NCBI RefSeq assembly: GCF_015223355.1 | Contig: NZ_JADFFK010000021.1 | Span: 62,001 to 126,000, forward strand | Direction: 5' to 3' | Length of the DNA: 64,000 nt | Source of the DNA: Salipiger mangrovisoli | Lineage (GTDB): Bacteria; Pseudomonadota; Alphaproteobacteria; Rhodobacterales; Rhodobacteraceae | Shown: positions 7,330-16,846 of the stretch, in pieces | Layout: every line of letters starts with the position of its first letter | Position numbering within the stretch: position 1 is the first letter of the stretch | Program-made: the position numbers and the translations under genes | Notes under the pieces: model-generated | Told to the model about the DNA's origin: nothing | Database searches by the model: none | Seen by the model: the letters and a program-made list of their open reading frames with translations, nothing else

Positions 7330-8631
7330 TCAGACCTTGCCCTTGCCGCTGGCGAAGATGCAGAGCAGCGTGATCGCCGCCGCCGCCAGAACGTAGTAGC
7401 CCACGTAGGCAAGACCGTAATTCGACTGCAGCCAGGTCGCGATATAGGGCGCGAGCGAGGCGCCGAAGATGCCGGCGAAGTTGAAGGTGATCGACGAGCC
7501 GGTGTAGCGCACGCGGGTCGGGAAGGGTGCCGCCAGCGCGGTGCCGATCAGCCCGTAGGTCATGCCCATCAGCGCCATGCCCAGCGTCACAAAGCCCAGG
7601 ATGCGCGCTTCGTTCTCGACCATCAGCACCGGCACGAGGAAGCTGAACAGGCCGATGAGCACGGTGGTCAGCGTCAGGATCTCGCGGCGGCCGAAGCGCT
7701 CGGCCAGCTTGCCGGCCAGCGGGATGAAGGCCCCGAAGACCACCGAGCCCCAGATCTGGATCGCCAGCGCGTCGGTGAAGGGGATCTTCACGACCTTGAC
7801 GTTGTAGCTCAGCAGGTAGGCGGTGCAGATGTAGAAGAGCACGAAGGTCGCCAGCGCCACGAAGGTGCCGAGCACGATCGAGACCTTGTGGTTCTTGAAC
7901 AGCTCGACCGCGGGCACGGCGACGCGCTCTTCGTTGTCGATGGCCTTCTGGAAGTCCGGCGTCTCGGTGATCGACAGGCGCACCCAGAGGCCGACGGCGA
8001 TCAGCAGCAGCGACGAGACGAAGGGAATCCGCCAGCCCCAGCTGAGCAGCGCCTCTTCGCTCATGAAGTGCAGCAGGATCCAGAACAGGCCGGACGAGAG
8101 GAACAGCCCCAGCGGCGCGCCGAGCTGCGGGAACATGCCGTACCAGTTCTTCTTGCCCTCGGGCGCGTTCTCGGTGGCCATGAGCACCGCCCCGCCCCAT
8201 TCACCGCCAAGGCCGAAGCCCTGGCCGAAGCGGCAGAGCGCCAGCAGCAGGGGCGCCATCACGCCGATGCTCTCGTAGCTCGGCAGGAAGCCGATGACGA
8301 CGGTCGAGATGCCCATGGTCAGCAGCGCCGCGACCAGCGTCGCCTTGCGGCCGATGCGGTCGCCGAAGTGGCCGAAGACCAGCGCGCCGAAGGGGCGCGC
8401 GAAGAAGGCGATGGAGAAGGTGGCGAAGCTCGCCAGCAGCGCGGTCATCGGGTCGCTGCTCGGGAAGAACAGCGCCGGGAAGACCAGCACGGCGGCGGTC
8501 GCGTAGACATAGAAGTCGAAGAATTCGATGGTGGTGCCGACAAGGCTCGCCGTCAGGACCTTGGCCGGGGAGTTCAGCGCCGGCGTGGCCCCAGCGCGCG
8601 GCGCCGCGTGGGCTGCGTCTGAGAGGGACAT
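7330..8631 (-). CDS. MFS transporter, metabolite:H+ symporter (MHS) type
   Basis: A 433-residue membrane protein with twelve predicted segments. The N-terminal half has TTIEFFDFYVYATAAVLVF, the MHS-type first helix, then GHFGDRIGRKATL, the cytoplasmic MFS loop 2-3 motif, and GEWGGAVLMATENAP. The second half repeats the loop motif (ERFGRRE). These are features of the shikimate/alpha-ketoglutarate/proline permease group. The ATG at 8631 has AAGGAAAGACGAAATAAA upstream, a good ribosome-binding site. The substrate is not predictable and there is no linked catabolic gene. Confidence 0.88.
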   Translation of the reverse strand: MSLSDAAHAAPRAGATPALNSPAKVLTASLVGTTIEFFDFYVYATAAVLVFPALFFPSSDPMTALLASFATFSIAFFARPFGALVFGHFGDRIGRKATLVAALLTMGISTVVIGFLPSYESIGVMAPLLLALCRFGQGFGLGGEWGGAVLMATENAPEGKKNWYGMFPQLGAPLGLFLSSGLFWILLHFMSEEALLSWGWRIPFVSSLLLIAVGLWVRLSITETPDFQKAIDNEERVAVPAVELFKNHKVSIVLGTFVALATFVLFYICTAYLLSYNVKVVKIPFTDALAIQIWGSVVFGAFIPLAGKLAERFGRREILTLTTVLIGLFSFLVPVLMVENEARILGFVTLGMALMGMTYGLIGTALAAPFPTRVRYTGSSITFNFAGIFGASLAPYIATWLQSNYGLAYVGYYVLAAAAITLLCIFASGKGKV

Positions 8632-8917
8632 TTTATTTCGTCTTTCCTTGCGTCTGGAACAGCTTTGTTCCGGGATGGGATCGGTTAACGCAATCAGCAG
8701 GCGGGTGTAACCCAAGTGCCTGACTGTTTTCGTCAGTCCCGCTATGCTCAGGACGCATGGCAAAGATCGTTTTCCGGCCAAAACCCGCGGTTTTTGCCGG
8801 AAATCGCACGAAATATTCCCCAAGGTCAGCCGGTTGAACCGGCTGCCAGCCCGTGCGCAACAAAATTACCGAAGATTGAGGCGACTGTCCGGCGCCACGT
8901 CACAGGTGCCGCGACGC
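8632..8917. other. Intergenic region upstream of the MFS gene
   Basis: About 285 nt holding the MFS promoter (minus strand) and the 3' flank of yciB. I see no gene, tRNA or convincing hairpin here. Confidence 0.5.
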
Positions 8918-9520
8918 TCAGTCCTTGTCTGCCTCGAGCGCGTAGCGCTTGAAGAGGCCGCTCTGGGTCATGAAGAAGACGAAGACCGCCGCGGTCAGAC
9001 CAAATGTCTTGAAGTAGACCCAGCTCTCGGTGCTCATCGTGCGCCAGACGATCTCGTTGAGCAGCGCGAGGCCGAAGAAGAAGGCGCAGATGCGCTTGGT
9101 GAGGATCATCCAGCCCTCGTCCTGCAGCGGCATCAGCCCTTCCATCACCTTGCGCAGGTAGCTCTCGCCGCGCAGGATCCCGGCCAGCAGCGCGACGCCG
9201 AAGAGCAGGTAGATCAGCGTGGGCTTCATCTTGAAGAAGCGCTCGTCGTTGAGCCAGACCGAGAGCCCGCCGAAGACCACGATCAGCACCGCGGTGACCA
9301 CCTGCATGGCGGAAAGGTGCCCGGTCAGCTTCCAGAGCAGCCCGGTGCAGAGCAGCATCAGCGGGATGAACCCGGCGGTGACCACGACGAAGCCCTGGTA
9401 CTCGCGCCCGCCGATCACGTAGGTGTTGTCCTTCAGCAGCAGGTAGGCCGCGAAGAAGGCCAGCACCGGCCCGAACTCGAGCGCCGACTTGAGGAAGGGA
9501 TTGATCTGCTTCGTGGCCAT
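8918..9520 (-). CDS. yciB: Inner membrane-spanning protein YciB / septation protein IspZ
   Basis: A 200-residue polytopic membrane protein with about six hydrophobic helices. It has the YciB landmarks: ALEFGPVLAFFAAY near the N terminus, KMKPTLIYLLFGVAL in the middle, and LNEIVWR before the last helices. YciB affects envelope integrity and septation; its exact role is unsettled. ATG 9520 is preceded by AAGGAGACCCGC, a strong ribosome-binding site. In relatives it is commonly encoded near ftsY, as here. Confidence 0.9.
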   Translation of the reverse strand: MATKQINPFLKSALEFGPVLAFFAAYLLLKDNTYVIGGREYQGFVVVTAGFIPLMLLCTGLLWKLTGHLSAMQVVTAVLIVVFGGLSVWLNDERFFKMKPTLIYLLFGVALLAGILRGESYLRKVMEGLMPLQDEGWMILTKRICAFFFGLALLNEIVWRTMSTESWVYFKTFGLTAAVFVFFMTQSGLFKRYALEADKD

Positions 9521-9628
9521 GCGGGTCTCCTTGTGCGGGATCAGAGATAACCTCGCGGCGACGGCTTCTCAATGGCGGAACTGCCCTGCCCGCCACCTCG
9601 TTGATCACGGACCAGCGGAGGAGACGTG

Positions 9629-10117
9629 ATGATCGAGCAAATCCTGAACGAATTCAGAAACACCTTCTCGGTGATCCCTGCTGCCAGCGCCTTCGCACGC
9701 CTCCTTGCCGCCATCCTGCTGGCCGGACTGATCGGCCTCGAACGCGAGCGCCGGGGCAAGGCCGCGGGACTGCGCACCCATATCCTCGTCTCGGTCGCGG
9801 CCTGTCTCTTCGTGCTGCTCGGGCTGGAACTGGCCGCGATGGACTTCGGCGGCTCAAACGAGCAGCGCAACGACCCGCTGCGGATGATCGAGGCGGTCAC
9901 CGCGGGCGTCGCCTTCCTCGCCGCCGGGCTGATCTTCACCTCGGGCGGCAAGGTCCGCAACATCACCACCGGCGCCTCGCTCTGGCTTGCGGGCGCGGTG
10001 GGGCTGGGCTGCGGCGCCGGGCAGATGCCGCTCTCCGCCATGGCAACGGTGATCGTTCTGGTGGTGCTGACGCTGCTGCGCTTTGTCGAGAACAGGATGG
10101 GCTGGAGCGAGGAGTAA
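9629..10117 (+). CDS. MgtC/SapB family membrane protein
   Basis: A 162-residue protein of the short MgtC type. It has several hydrophobic helices, the motif LIGLERERRGKAAGLRTH (around residues 32-50) and RNITTGASLWLAGAVGLGCG near the C terminus, both diagnostic. MgtC-type proteins are linked to magnesium limitation and, in pathogens, to regulation of the F-ATPase. I prefer ATG 9629, which has GGAGGAG 5 nt upstream, over the overlapping GTG at 9626. The gene sits alone on the plus strand between yciB and ftsY. Confidence 0.88.
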   Translation: MIEQILNEFRNTFSVIPAASAFARLLAAILLAGLIGLERERRGKAAGLRTHILVSVAACLFVLLGLELAAMDFGGSNEQRNDPLRMIEAVTAGVAFLAAGLIFTSGGKVRNITTGASLWLAGAVGLGCGAGQMPLSAMATVIVLVVLTLLRFVENRMGWSEE

Positions 10118-10131
10118 CCCTCGCCCCCGCG

Positions 10132-11580
10132 TCAGCGCGTCTCGAGGCCGGTGAGCGCCGCCGCGAACTCCTCGGGGTCGAAGGGCTGCAGATCGTCGAT
10201 CTGCTCGCCCACCCCGATGGCATGGATCGGCAGGCCGAACTTGTCGGCCAACGCGACGAGCACGCCGCCCCGCGCGGTGCCGTCGAGCTTGGTCATCACC
10301 AGCCCCGAGACATCCGCCACCTGCTGGAAGATCTCCACCTGCCGCAGCGCGTTCTGCCCGGTGGTGGCGTCGAGCACCAAGAGCGTGTTGTGCGGCGCAT
10401 CGGGGTCTTTCTTGCGGATGACGCGGACGATCTTGGCCAGCTCTTCCATGAGGTCCGAACGGTTCTGCAAGCGCCCGGCGGTGTCGATCATCAGCAGATC
10501 GGCACCCTCGGCCTGCGCCTTGGTCATCGCGTCGAAGGCAAGGCTGGCCGGATCCGATCCCTCGGGCGCGGTCAGCACCGGCACCCCGGCGCGGTCCCCC
10601 CAGATCTGCAGCTGCTCGACGGCGGCGGCACGGAAGGTGTCGCCCGCGGCGATCACCACCGACTTGCCCGCGGCGCGGAACTGGCTGGCGAGCTTGCCGA
10701 TGGTCGTGGTCTTGCCCGAGCCGTTGACGCCCACAACCAGCACCACCTGCGGCTTCTTGGCATAAAGCGGCAGCGGCTTGGCGACGGGCTCCATGATCCG
10801 CGCCACCTCGCCCGAGAGCAGTTCCTTGATCTCCTGCGTCGAGACGCGCTTGCCGTAGCGGCCCTCGGCGATGTTCGAGGTCACGCGCAGCGCGGTGTCC
10901 ACACCCATGTCGGACTGGATGAGCAGCTCCTCGAGGCTCTCGATCATCTCGTCGTCGAGCGCCCGGCGCACCACCGGCGCGGCAGGCTGGCTCTTGCCGA
11001 AAAGTCGCCCGATGAGACCGCCGCCGCGCTGCTGCGGAACCTCCGGCTCTTGCAGCGGTGCCGGGATCTCCAGCGGTGCCGGTGCGGGTGTCGGGTCCGC
11101 CGGGGGCATCACCGGTGCCTCGAGCGGCGCGGGCTGCGGGTCGGCGGGCGGCGGCGCCTGCGGCGTCTCGGGTGCGGGCTGCGGCTCGACCTCCGGCAGC
11201 GGCGGCACCTCGGAGGGCGGCGCGGGCGGGGTTTCCTGCGGCGGCGAGGGCGGCACCTCTTGCGGGGCCGGCGGGCCTTCCGGTGCGGGGGCTGGCGGCG
11301 TCTCGGGGACCGGCGGCGGCACGTCGGGTCCGGGCGTCTCCGGCGCGGGCGTTTCGGGCGCGGGCGTTTCCGGCGCAGGCGTTTCCGGCGCAGGCGTTTC
11401 CGGCGCAGGCGTTTCCGGCGCGGGCGTTTCAGGCGCCGGAGTCTGCGGCACCTCCGGCGTTTCGGGAGCCGTGTCGGGCGCGTCTTCCGTACCGCCCTCC
11501 TGGACGATCGCATCCAGCCCTTCCTCGAGCTTCGAGGAGGATTTGAAAAGCTTGCTCTTGAGCTTGCCGAAGAAGGACAT
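10132..11580 (-). CDS. ftsY: Signal recognition particle receptor FtsY
   Basis: A 482-residue SRP receptor GTPase that docks ribosome-SRP complexes at the membrane. The C-terminal NG domain (from about residue 190) has GVNGSGKTTTIGKLA (G1), DTFRAAAVEQLQ, DTAGRLQNRSDLMEEL (G3), TKLDGTARGG (G4) and GVGEQIDDLQPF. The N-terminal A domain is unusual: after a basic start (MSFFGKLKSKLFKSSSK) come about 120 residues dominated by P, E, T and A, including seven near-perfect five-residue PETPA units encoded by a 15-nt tandem repeat. Confidence 0.96.
   Translation of the reverse strand: MSFFGKLKSKLFKSSSKLEEGLDAIVQEGGTEDAPDTAPETPEVPQTPAPETPAPETPAPETPAPETPAPETPAPETPAPETPGPDVPPPVPETPPAPAPEGPPAPQEVPPSPPQETPPAPPSEVPPLPEVEPQPAPETPQAPPPADPQPAPLEAPVMPPADPTPAPAPLEIPAPLQEPEVPQQRGGGLIGRLFGKSQPAAPVVRRALDDEMIESLEELLIQSDMGVDTALRVTSNIAEGRYGKRVSTQEIKELLSGEVARIMEPVAKPLPLYAKKPQVVLVVGVNGSGKTTTIGKLASQFRAAGKSVVIAAGDTFRAAAVEQLQIWGDRAGVPVLTAPEGSDPASLAFDAMTKAQAEGADLLMIDTAGRLQNRSDLMEELAKIVRVIRKKDPDAPHNTLLVLDATTGQNALRQVEIFQQVADVSGLVMTKLDGTARGGVLVALADKFGLPIHAIGVGEQIDDLQPFDPEEFAAALTGLETR
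11332..11437 (-). repeat. 15-nt tandem repeat inside ftsY
   Basis: About seven copies of a 15-nt unit (plus strand GGCGTTTCCGGCGCA with small variants) encode the PETPA pentapeptides of the FtsY A domain. Three neighbouring copies are identical, so recent slippage and copy-number variation between strains are likely. Confidence 0.85.
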
Positions 11581-11679
11581 TGGCCGGACCTCTCGCTGCC
11601 TTTGCTCTCACCTAATACGGGCCGCGCCCGGATAAAAGTGTGAGTTGACCTTTCCGCGCAGCGCGGCCTTCATGGGCGC

Positions 11680-12594
11680 ATGTTGCGGGCCGTGTTTTTC
11701 CTCGTCCTCCTGCTCGCCCCGCTCTCACTGCGGGCCGATCCCCTCCATCCCCATGCCGGTGGTACCGAACCCGGAACGCTCTGCTCGCCCGGCGCCTTCG
11801 GCCCGGTGCAATGCATCCGGCCCGCGCATTATGTCTACGACACCTGCCAGGCGGTCGAGCATTTCGCCCGGCGAAATGGCCTCGACCCCGGTTTCTTCGC
11901 GCGGCTGATCTGGCAGGAAAGCCGGTTCAATCCCAATGCACTCAGCCCGGCGAACGCCCAGGGCATCGCCCAGTTCATCCCTTCGACGGCGAAGCTGCGC
12001 GGATTGAAAGACCCCTACAACCCGGCAGAAGCGCTGGAATATTCCGCCGAGTACCTCGGCGAGCTGACGCGCCGCTACGGCAACCAGGGGCTGGCGGCAG
12101 TCGCCTACAATGGCGGCGAGGCACGCGCCGACGGGCTGATGGCGCGCCGCGGCGGCCTGGCCCTCGAAACGATCAACTACGTGGCGGTCATCACCGGGCT
12201 CGCCGCCGAGACCTGGCGCGACACCCCGCCCGACACCCATGACTTCCGCCTTCAGGGCGACAAACCCTTCCAGCAGGCCTGCACCGAGCTGGCGCGCAAC
12301 CGCACGCTGACGCGCTACCCCCAGGCGAAACCGCCGCTGCACCCTTGGGGGGTGCAGATGGCCTTCGGCACCACGCAGGACCGGGCGCTCGCGCAATTCC
12401 GCCGCCGCGCCCAGAGCTGCCCCGGCGCGGTCGGCGGCGAGCAGCCCGAGCTGGTCTGGCAAAAGAGCCGCGCCAGCCCGCGCGGCGGCTACTGGATGGC
12501 CCGGCTTGGCCGGGATGGCCGCGGCGCGGCGGCGGAGCTTTGCTCGAAACTCCGGCAATCGGGATGTATCTGCGCCGTCTACAAGAATTCCTGA
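11680..12594 (+). CDS. Lytic murein transglycosylase (SLT domain), secreted
   Basis: A 304-residue protein with an N-terminal signal peptide (hydrophobic residues 3-18, likely cleavage after ADP or nearby). The SLT domain starts near residue 55; WQESRFNPNALS contains the catalytic Glu (about residue 80), followed by AQGIAQFIPSTA and AVAYNGGEAR, the usual lysozyme-like motifs. The C-terminal 70 residues, ending in CICAVYKNS, resemble a small SPOR-like fold with paired cysteines, which would fit peptidoglycan binding; that part is inference. Confidence 0.88.
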   Translation: MLRAVFFLVLLLAPLSLRADPLHPHAGGTEPGTLCSPGAFGPVQCIRPAHYVYDTCQAVEHFARRNGLDPGFFARLIWQESRFNPNALSPANAQGIAQFIPSTAKLRGLKDPYNPAEALEYSAEYLGELTRRYGNQGLAAVAYNGGEARADGLMARRGGLALETINYVAVITGLAAETWRDTPPDTHDFRLQGDKPFQQACTELARNRTLTRYPQAKPPLHPWGVQMAFGTTQDRALAQFRRRAQSCPGAVGGEQPELVWQKSRASPRGGYWMARLGRDGRGAAAELCSKLRQSGCICAVYKNS

Positions 12595-12763
12595 CTGCGG
12601 AGCGGTTGCACAAACCCGATCGCAGAAGGCCACTTGCGCGTCCAGACAAGGAATCTAGTTTCACTTTACCGATATTCTCGCCGCCCTGCGCACCCCATTG
12701 GCCTTTTCGGAGCCCGCACGGCTGCCCCTTTCCCGCATCGCGCATATCTGGCAGGCTTGCCGC

Positions 12764-13156
12764 ATGATCCGCATGCTCCTCCTCCTGACCCTGCTTGCCG
12801 CTCCGCTCGCCGCCGCCCAGCCGATGAGCGCCGAGGAATTCGAGGCCTATGTCACCGGCAAGACGCTCTACTTCGGCAGCGGCGGCGCGGACTACGGGGT
12901 CGAGGAATATCTGCCCGACCGCCGCGTCCGCTGGTCGTTTCTCGACGGGCAGTGCAAGGACGGGCAATGGTACGCCGAGGCGGGGATGATCTGCTTCGTC
13001 TACGAGGACATGAACATCCCGCAGTGCTGGAGCTTCTACCGCGAGGGCGGCAGGCTGCGCGCGGTGTTCCAGAACGATCCCCAGAACACGGTGCTCTACG
13101 AGGCGCGGCAGAACGATGCTCCGATGCTCTGCTACGGCCCCGACACCGGCGTCTGA
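12764..13156 (+). CDS. Secreted hypothetical protein
   Basis: A 130-residue protein with a signal peptide (residues 1-18, ending AAAQP). The mature part begins MSAEEFEAYVTGKTLYF and contains a CKDGQWY...GMICFVYED...PQCW pattern with four cysteines, suggesting a small beta-rich periplasmic domain with disulfides. I recognise it as a common type of conserved hypothetical protein in Rhodobacteraceae but know no function. It starts at ATG 12764, 170 nt after the transglycosylase gene. Confidence 0.7.
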   Translation: MIRMLLLLTLLAAPLAAAQPMSAEEFEAYVTGKTLYFGSGGADYGVEEYLPDRRVRWSFLDGQCKDGQWYAEAGMICFVYEDMNIPQCWSFYREGGRLRAVFQNDPQNTVLYEARQNDAPMLCYGPDTGV

Positions 13157-13190
13157 GCGGGCCTGCCGTCGCGCCGTGCAGCGCCCGCCC

Positions 13191-13250
13191 TTCTTCTAGG
13201 CAAAATATCCCGGGGGAGTCTGCCGCAGGCAGACGGGGGCAGCGCCCCCG
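13191..13250 (+). repeat. Structured intergenic repeat, copy 2
   Basis: Same architecture as 5459-5520: TTCTTCT, AAATATCCCGGGGG, a middle hairpin (GTCTGCC-GCA-GGCAGAC) and a terminal hairpin (GGGGGC-AGC-GCCCCC). It lies between convergent genes (12764 and xseA), where it could terminate transcription from both sides. Confidence 0.7.
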
Positions 13251-13259
13251 CGGCGGGGC

Positions 13260-14756
13260 TCAGAACAGGCTGCCCTGCTCCGGCGGCTTGCCCGCCGCCT
13301 TCGGCTTGCCCGATGCCGCGCCGCCTCCGATCTTCATCTGACCGTCGGCAAATTCGATCTCCAGCCCCGAGGCCTCCCTCGCGGCGGCGACCGAGGTCAG
13401 CACCTGCCCGCCCTCGCCGCGCACCACCGCGTAGCCGCGCGCCAGCGTGCCCTTGTAGCTCAGCGTCTGCAGCAGCCGGTCGAGCGCATCGAGCCGGTCG
13501 CGCGGCGCCTCCACCCGGCGCGCACCCGCGTCGTCGAGCCGCTTGCCGAGCGCCTTCAGCCGGTCTGCGCCCAGCGCGATCTCGCGCTGGATCGGGCGGA
13601 TCGACAGCCGGTCGGCGCGGCGGCCGAGCGCCTCGGCGCGGGTGGCAAGCATCCGCGTCAGCAGCGCCGGGCGCAGCGCGCCCGCGGGGTGCGACAGCGC
13701 CAGGCGCCGCCGGTCGACGCCGCGCATCAGCGCCTGCGGCAGCCGGTCGGACAGCAGGTCGAGCCGCTGCCGCGGCTGGTCGAGCAGCGTCTCTGCGCGC
13801 GGCAGGGCGCGGGCGAGATCGCGCAGCCGCTGGCCGCGCACCTCGAGCCGGTGGGTCAGCGCGCGGGTGAGGCGCAGTTGCCCCTCGCCGGTGCGCGCCA
13901 GCAGTTCCATCCGCACCGGCACCGCCATTTCGGCGGCGGCTGTGGGGGTCGGGGCCCGGCGATCGGACACAAAGTCGATCAGCGTGGTGTCGGTCTCGTG
14001 GCCCACCGCCGAGATCAGCGGAATCCGGGACGCCGCGGCGGCGCGGGCCACGATCTCCTCGTTGAAGCCCCAGAGGTCCTCGACCGAGCCGCCGCCACGC
14101 GCGACGATCAGCAGATCCGGCCGCGGCAGAGCGCCGCCCGGGGTGAACTTGTTGAAGCCTTCGATCGCCCGCGCCACCTCGGCCGCCGAGGTCTTGCCCT
14201 GCACGGCGACCGGCCAGATCAGCACCTTGCGCGGGAAGCGCTCTCGCAGGCGGTGCAGGATGTCGCGGATCACAGCGCCCGAGGGCGAGGTCACCACGCC
14301 GATGATCTCCGGCAGGAAGGGCAGCGGCTTCTTGCGCGCCGGATCGAAGAGCCCCTCCGCCTGCAGCATCGCCTTGCGCTTTTCCAGCATCGCCATGAGC
14401 GCGCCAAGCCCGGCGGGGCGCATGTCCTCGATGATGATCTGGTAGCGCGACTGGCCGGGATAGGTGGTCAGCCGTCCGGTGCAGATCACCTCCATCCCCT
14501 CCTCGGGCTGCATCTCGAGCTTGCTGGCGACGCCGCGCCAGACGATGCCCGAGATCACCGAACTGTCGTCCTTGAGATCAAGGTAGAGATGCCCCGAGCG
14601 GGGCCGCGAGATGCGCCCGAGTTCGCCGCGCACCCGGACAAAGCCGAATTCGCCCTCGATCACCCGCTTCACTGCGCCCGATAGTTCGGACACGGTGAAC
14701 TCCGGCATGTTGCCCTCGCCTGCGCCCTGCGGCGTGTCGTCCTCGAAAAGGTCCAT
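13260..14756 (-). CDS. xseA: Exodeoxyribonuclease VII large subunit
   Basis: A 498-residue protein. It has the N-terminal OB domain (EFTVSELSGAVKRVIE...VRVRGELGRISRPRSGHLYLDLKDD), then the catalytic region with PEIIGVVTSPSGAVIRDI, ARGGGSVEDLWGFNEE and SAVGHETDTTLIDFVSD near residues 250-290, and a long helical C-terminal arm. With XseB it degrades single-stranded DNA. I chose ATG 14756 (MDLFEDDTP); the frame is open upstream to 14825 but that part has no conserved content. No xseB is in the window, which is normal since the subunits are often unlinked. Confidence 0.96.
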   Translation of the reverse strand: MDLFEDDTPQGAGEGNMPEFTVSELSGAVKRVIEGEFGFVRVRGELGRISRPRSGHLYLDLKDDSSVISGIVWRGVASKLEMQPEEGMEVICTGRLTTYPGQSRYQIIIEDMRPAGLGALMAMLEKRKAMLQAEGLFDPARKKPLPFLPEIIGVVTSPSGAVIRDILHRLRERFPRKVLIWPVAVQGKTSAAEVARAIEGFNKFTPGGALPRPDLLIVARGGGSVEDLWGFNEEIVARAAAASRIPLISAVGHETDTTLIDFVSDRRAPTPTAAAEMAVPVRMELLARTGEGQLRLTRALTHRLEVRGQRLRDLARALPRAETLLDQPRQRLDLLSDRLPQALMRGVDRRRLALSHPAGALRPALLTRMLATRAEALGRRADRLSIRPIQREIALGADRLKALGKRLDDAGARRVEAPRDRLDALDRLLQTLSYKGTLARGYAVVRGEGGQVLTSVAAAREASGLEIEFADGQMKIGGGAASGKPKAAGKPPEQGSLF

Positions 14757-14945
14757 GGTGCCCGTCTTGCCCTGGGTTGTCCTGTCCGGGCTGCGCCGCC
14801 CGGTTTGCGCCCAGAGTAACGGCACCCGGCGGCGAGGGAAAGGTCGCCGGACAGGCAGCTGTCACCCCGCCCCGCCTGCCTTCTTGCCACAGACCCCTGC
14901 CGCCGCTAGGAAGCCCGCGATCCTTACCTTGAGAGAACGGGCCTC

Positions 14946-16208
14946 ATGAACATCCTCATCCTCGGCGGCGGCGGTCGCGAACATGCCCTCGCGTGGGCGG
15001 TCATGCAGAACCCCAAGTGCGACAAGCTGATCGTCGCCCCGGGCAATGCGGGTATCGCACAGATCGCCGAATGCGCCGCGCTCGACGTCGAGGACGGCGG
15101 CGCGGTGACCGAGTTCGCCGGGGAGAACGCCATCGACCTCGTCATCGTCGGCCCCGAGGCCCCGCTCGCCGCGGGCGTCGCCGACCGGCTGCGCGAGGCC
15201 GGGGTGCTGGTCTTCGGCCCGTCGCAGGCTGCCGCCCGGCTCGAGGCCTCTAAGAGCTTCACCAAGGAAATCTGCGACGCCGCCAAGGCGCCGACCGCGG
15301 GCTACGGCCATTTCACCGACGCCGAGAGCGCCAAGGCCCACGTGCGGGCGCAGGGCGCACCGATCGTGGTGAAGGCCGACGGGCTCGCCGCCGGCAAGGG
15401 CGTGATCATCGCCGAGACGGTGGCCGCGGCCGAGGAGGCGATCGACGACATGTTCGGCGGGGCCTTCGGTGGCGCCGGGGCCGAGGTGGTGATCGAGGAG
15501 TTCATGACCGGCGAGGAAGCGTCCTATTTCGTGCTCGTGGACGGCACCGACGTGCTGCCGATCGGCACCGCGCAGGACCACAAGCGCGTCGGTGACGGCG
15601 ACACCGGCCCCAACACCGGCGGCATGGGCGCCTATTCCCCCGCCCCGGTGCTTTCGGACGCGGTGGCGCAAAAGGCGCTCGACGAGATCGTCAAGCCGAC
15701 CATGGCCGAGATGGCGCGCCGCGGCACGCCCTACCAGGGCGTCCTCTACGTCGGTCTGATGATCGAGAACGGTCAGCCACGCCTCGTGGAATACAACGTG
15801 CGCTTCGGCGATCCGGAGTGCCAGGTGCTGATGATGCGCCTCGGCGGGCAGGTGCTCGACCTCATCCACGCCTGCGCCGAGGGCCGCCTGTCCGAGGCCA
15901 AGGTGACCTGGGCCGACGATCACGCGATGACCGTCGTGATGGCCGCCGAAGGTTACCCCGGTTCCTACGAGAAGGGCACGGTGATCGGCGGGCTGGACGC
16001 GCTGCCCGAGGACAGCTTCACCCAGATGTTCCACGCCGGAACCGCCGAGAAGGGCGGCAAGATTGTCGCCACCGGCGGCCGGGTGCTGAACGCCACCGCC
16101 CGCGGCGCGACGCTGGCCGAGGCACAGGCCCGCGCCTATGCGCTGGTCGACGCGGTGGACTGGCCCGAGGGTTTCTGCCGCCGCGACATCGGCTGGCGGG
16201 CGCTCTGA
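14946..16208 (+). CDS. purD: Phosphoribosylamine-glycine ligase (GAR synthetase)
   Basis: A 420-residue ATP-grasp enzyme of normal length that joins phosphoribosylamine and glycine in de novo purine synthesis. It opens with [18 protein letters not shown], and shows [27 protein letters not shown] (ATP-grasp), [23 protein letters not shown] and ARFGDPE-like [12 protein letters not shown]. It is divergent from xseA with about 190 nt between them and is followed by a GC-rich hairpin. Confidence 0.98.
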   Translation: MNILILGGGGREHALAWAVMQNPKCDKLIVAPGNAGIAQIAECAALDVEDGGAVTEFAGENAIDLVIVGPEAPLAAGVADRLREAGVLVFGPSQAAARLEASKSFTKEICDAAKAPTAGYGHFTDAESAKAHVRAQGAPIVVKADGLAAGKGVIIAETVAAAEEAIDDMFGGAFGGAGAEVVIEEFMTGEEASYFVLVDGTDVLPIGTAQDHKRVGDGDTGPNTGGMGAYSPAPVLSDAVAQKALDEIVKPTMAEMARRGTPYQGVLYVGLMIENGQPRLVEYNVRFGDPECQVLMMRLGGQVLDLIHACAEGRLSEAKVTWADDHAMTVVMAAEGYPGSYEKGTVIGGLDALPEDSFTQMFHAGTAEKGGKIVATGGRVLNATARGATLAEAQARAYALVDAVDWPEGFCRRDIGWRAL

Positions 16209-16236
16209 GACCTAGCCGCGGGGCCGCGTCCCGCGT

Positions 16237-16257
16237 GGGGCGCCGCTGCGGCGCCCC
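16237..16257 (+). terminator. Hairpin after purD
   Basis: A 9-bp GC stem (GGGGCGCCG / CGGCGCCCC) with loop CTG, 28 nt after purD. No T-tract follows, so efficient intrinsic termination is uncertain. Confidence 0.55.
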
Positions 16258-16334
16258 TGTGATAGCGTCGCGCGCGGCTCAGTGAGCCGGGCGCGTCAGC
16301 ACTTCGCCCATCCGCCCAAGCTTCCGCGCGCCCG

Positions 16335-16778
16335 TCAGAGGGGCATTCCTCGCAAACCCGCGCCCTTGTGGTCTGACAGGCATTCCTCGTGATCGCGGAG
16401 GACTTCCAGAATCCGGCAGTCCGCGACCCGATCACTGTGACACTCGGCGATCATCCGCCGCAGTTCCACCTCCAGCGATTGCAGCCGGGCGATGCGGGCC
16501 TGCACCTCCCTCAACTGCCGCTGCGCGACCGCGTCGATCTCGGCACAGGATTTTTCGGGCGTGTCCGAAAGGTCGAGCAATTCGCGGATGGCCTCGAGCG
16601 AGAATCCAAGCTCGCGCGCGTGGCGGATGAAGGCCAGCCGGTCCAGGTCCGCCGCGCCATAGCGGCGTTGTCCTCCCCCCGTCCGGCCCGGTTCAGGCAT
16701 CAAGCCGATCTGCTCGTAGTAGCGGATCGTCTGCACCTTGGTGCCGGTGCGCTTTGCCATGGTCCCGATCGTCAGCAT
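16335..16778 (-). CDS. MerR family heavy-metal regulator, ZntR/PbrR/CadR type
   Basis: A 147-residue regulator: N-terminal winged HTH (IRYYEQIGLMPEPGR...RRY, residues 18-40), then a dimerisation helix and metal-binding loop. Cysteines at 78, 113 and 121 match the three metal-ligand cysteines of the Zn/Cd/Pb-sensing MerR proteins; the copper-sensing CueR type lacks the first one. It is divergently transcribed from the P-type ATPase gene, with a MerR-type promoter between. By family behaviour it should repress without metal and, with metal, untwist the long-spacer promoter. Zn, Cd or Pb preference cannot be told. Confidence 0.88.
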   Translation of the reverse strand: MLTIGTMAKRTGTKVQTIRYYEQIGLMPEPGRTGGGQRRYGAADLDRLAFIRHARELGFSLEAIRELLDLSDTPEKSCAEIDAVAQRQLREVQARIARLQSLEVELRRMIAECHSDRVADCRILEVLRDHEECLSDHKGAGLRGMPL

Positions 16779-16846
16779 GAGCCTGTTCCTTCCCTGCCCG
16801 CCCGGTCGCGCGGCCGATGCCATCCGGCAGTTTCGCCACAAACCGC

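Noticed and set aside
11084-11560. Plus-strand Gly/Ser/Ala-rich protein resembling a repeat surface protein
   Set aside because: It is the reverse complement of the PETPA repeats in ftsY; GAGVS repeats arise from the antisense codons.
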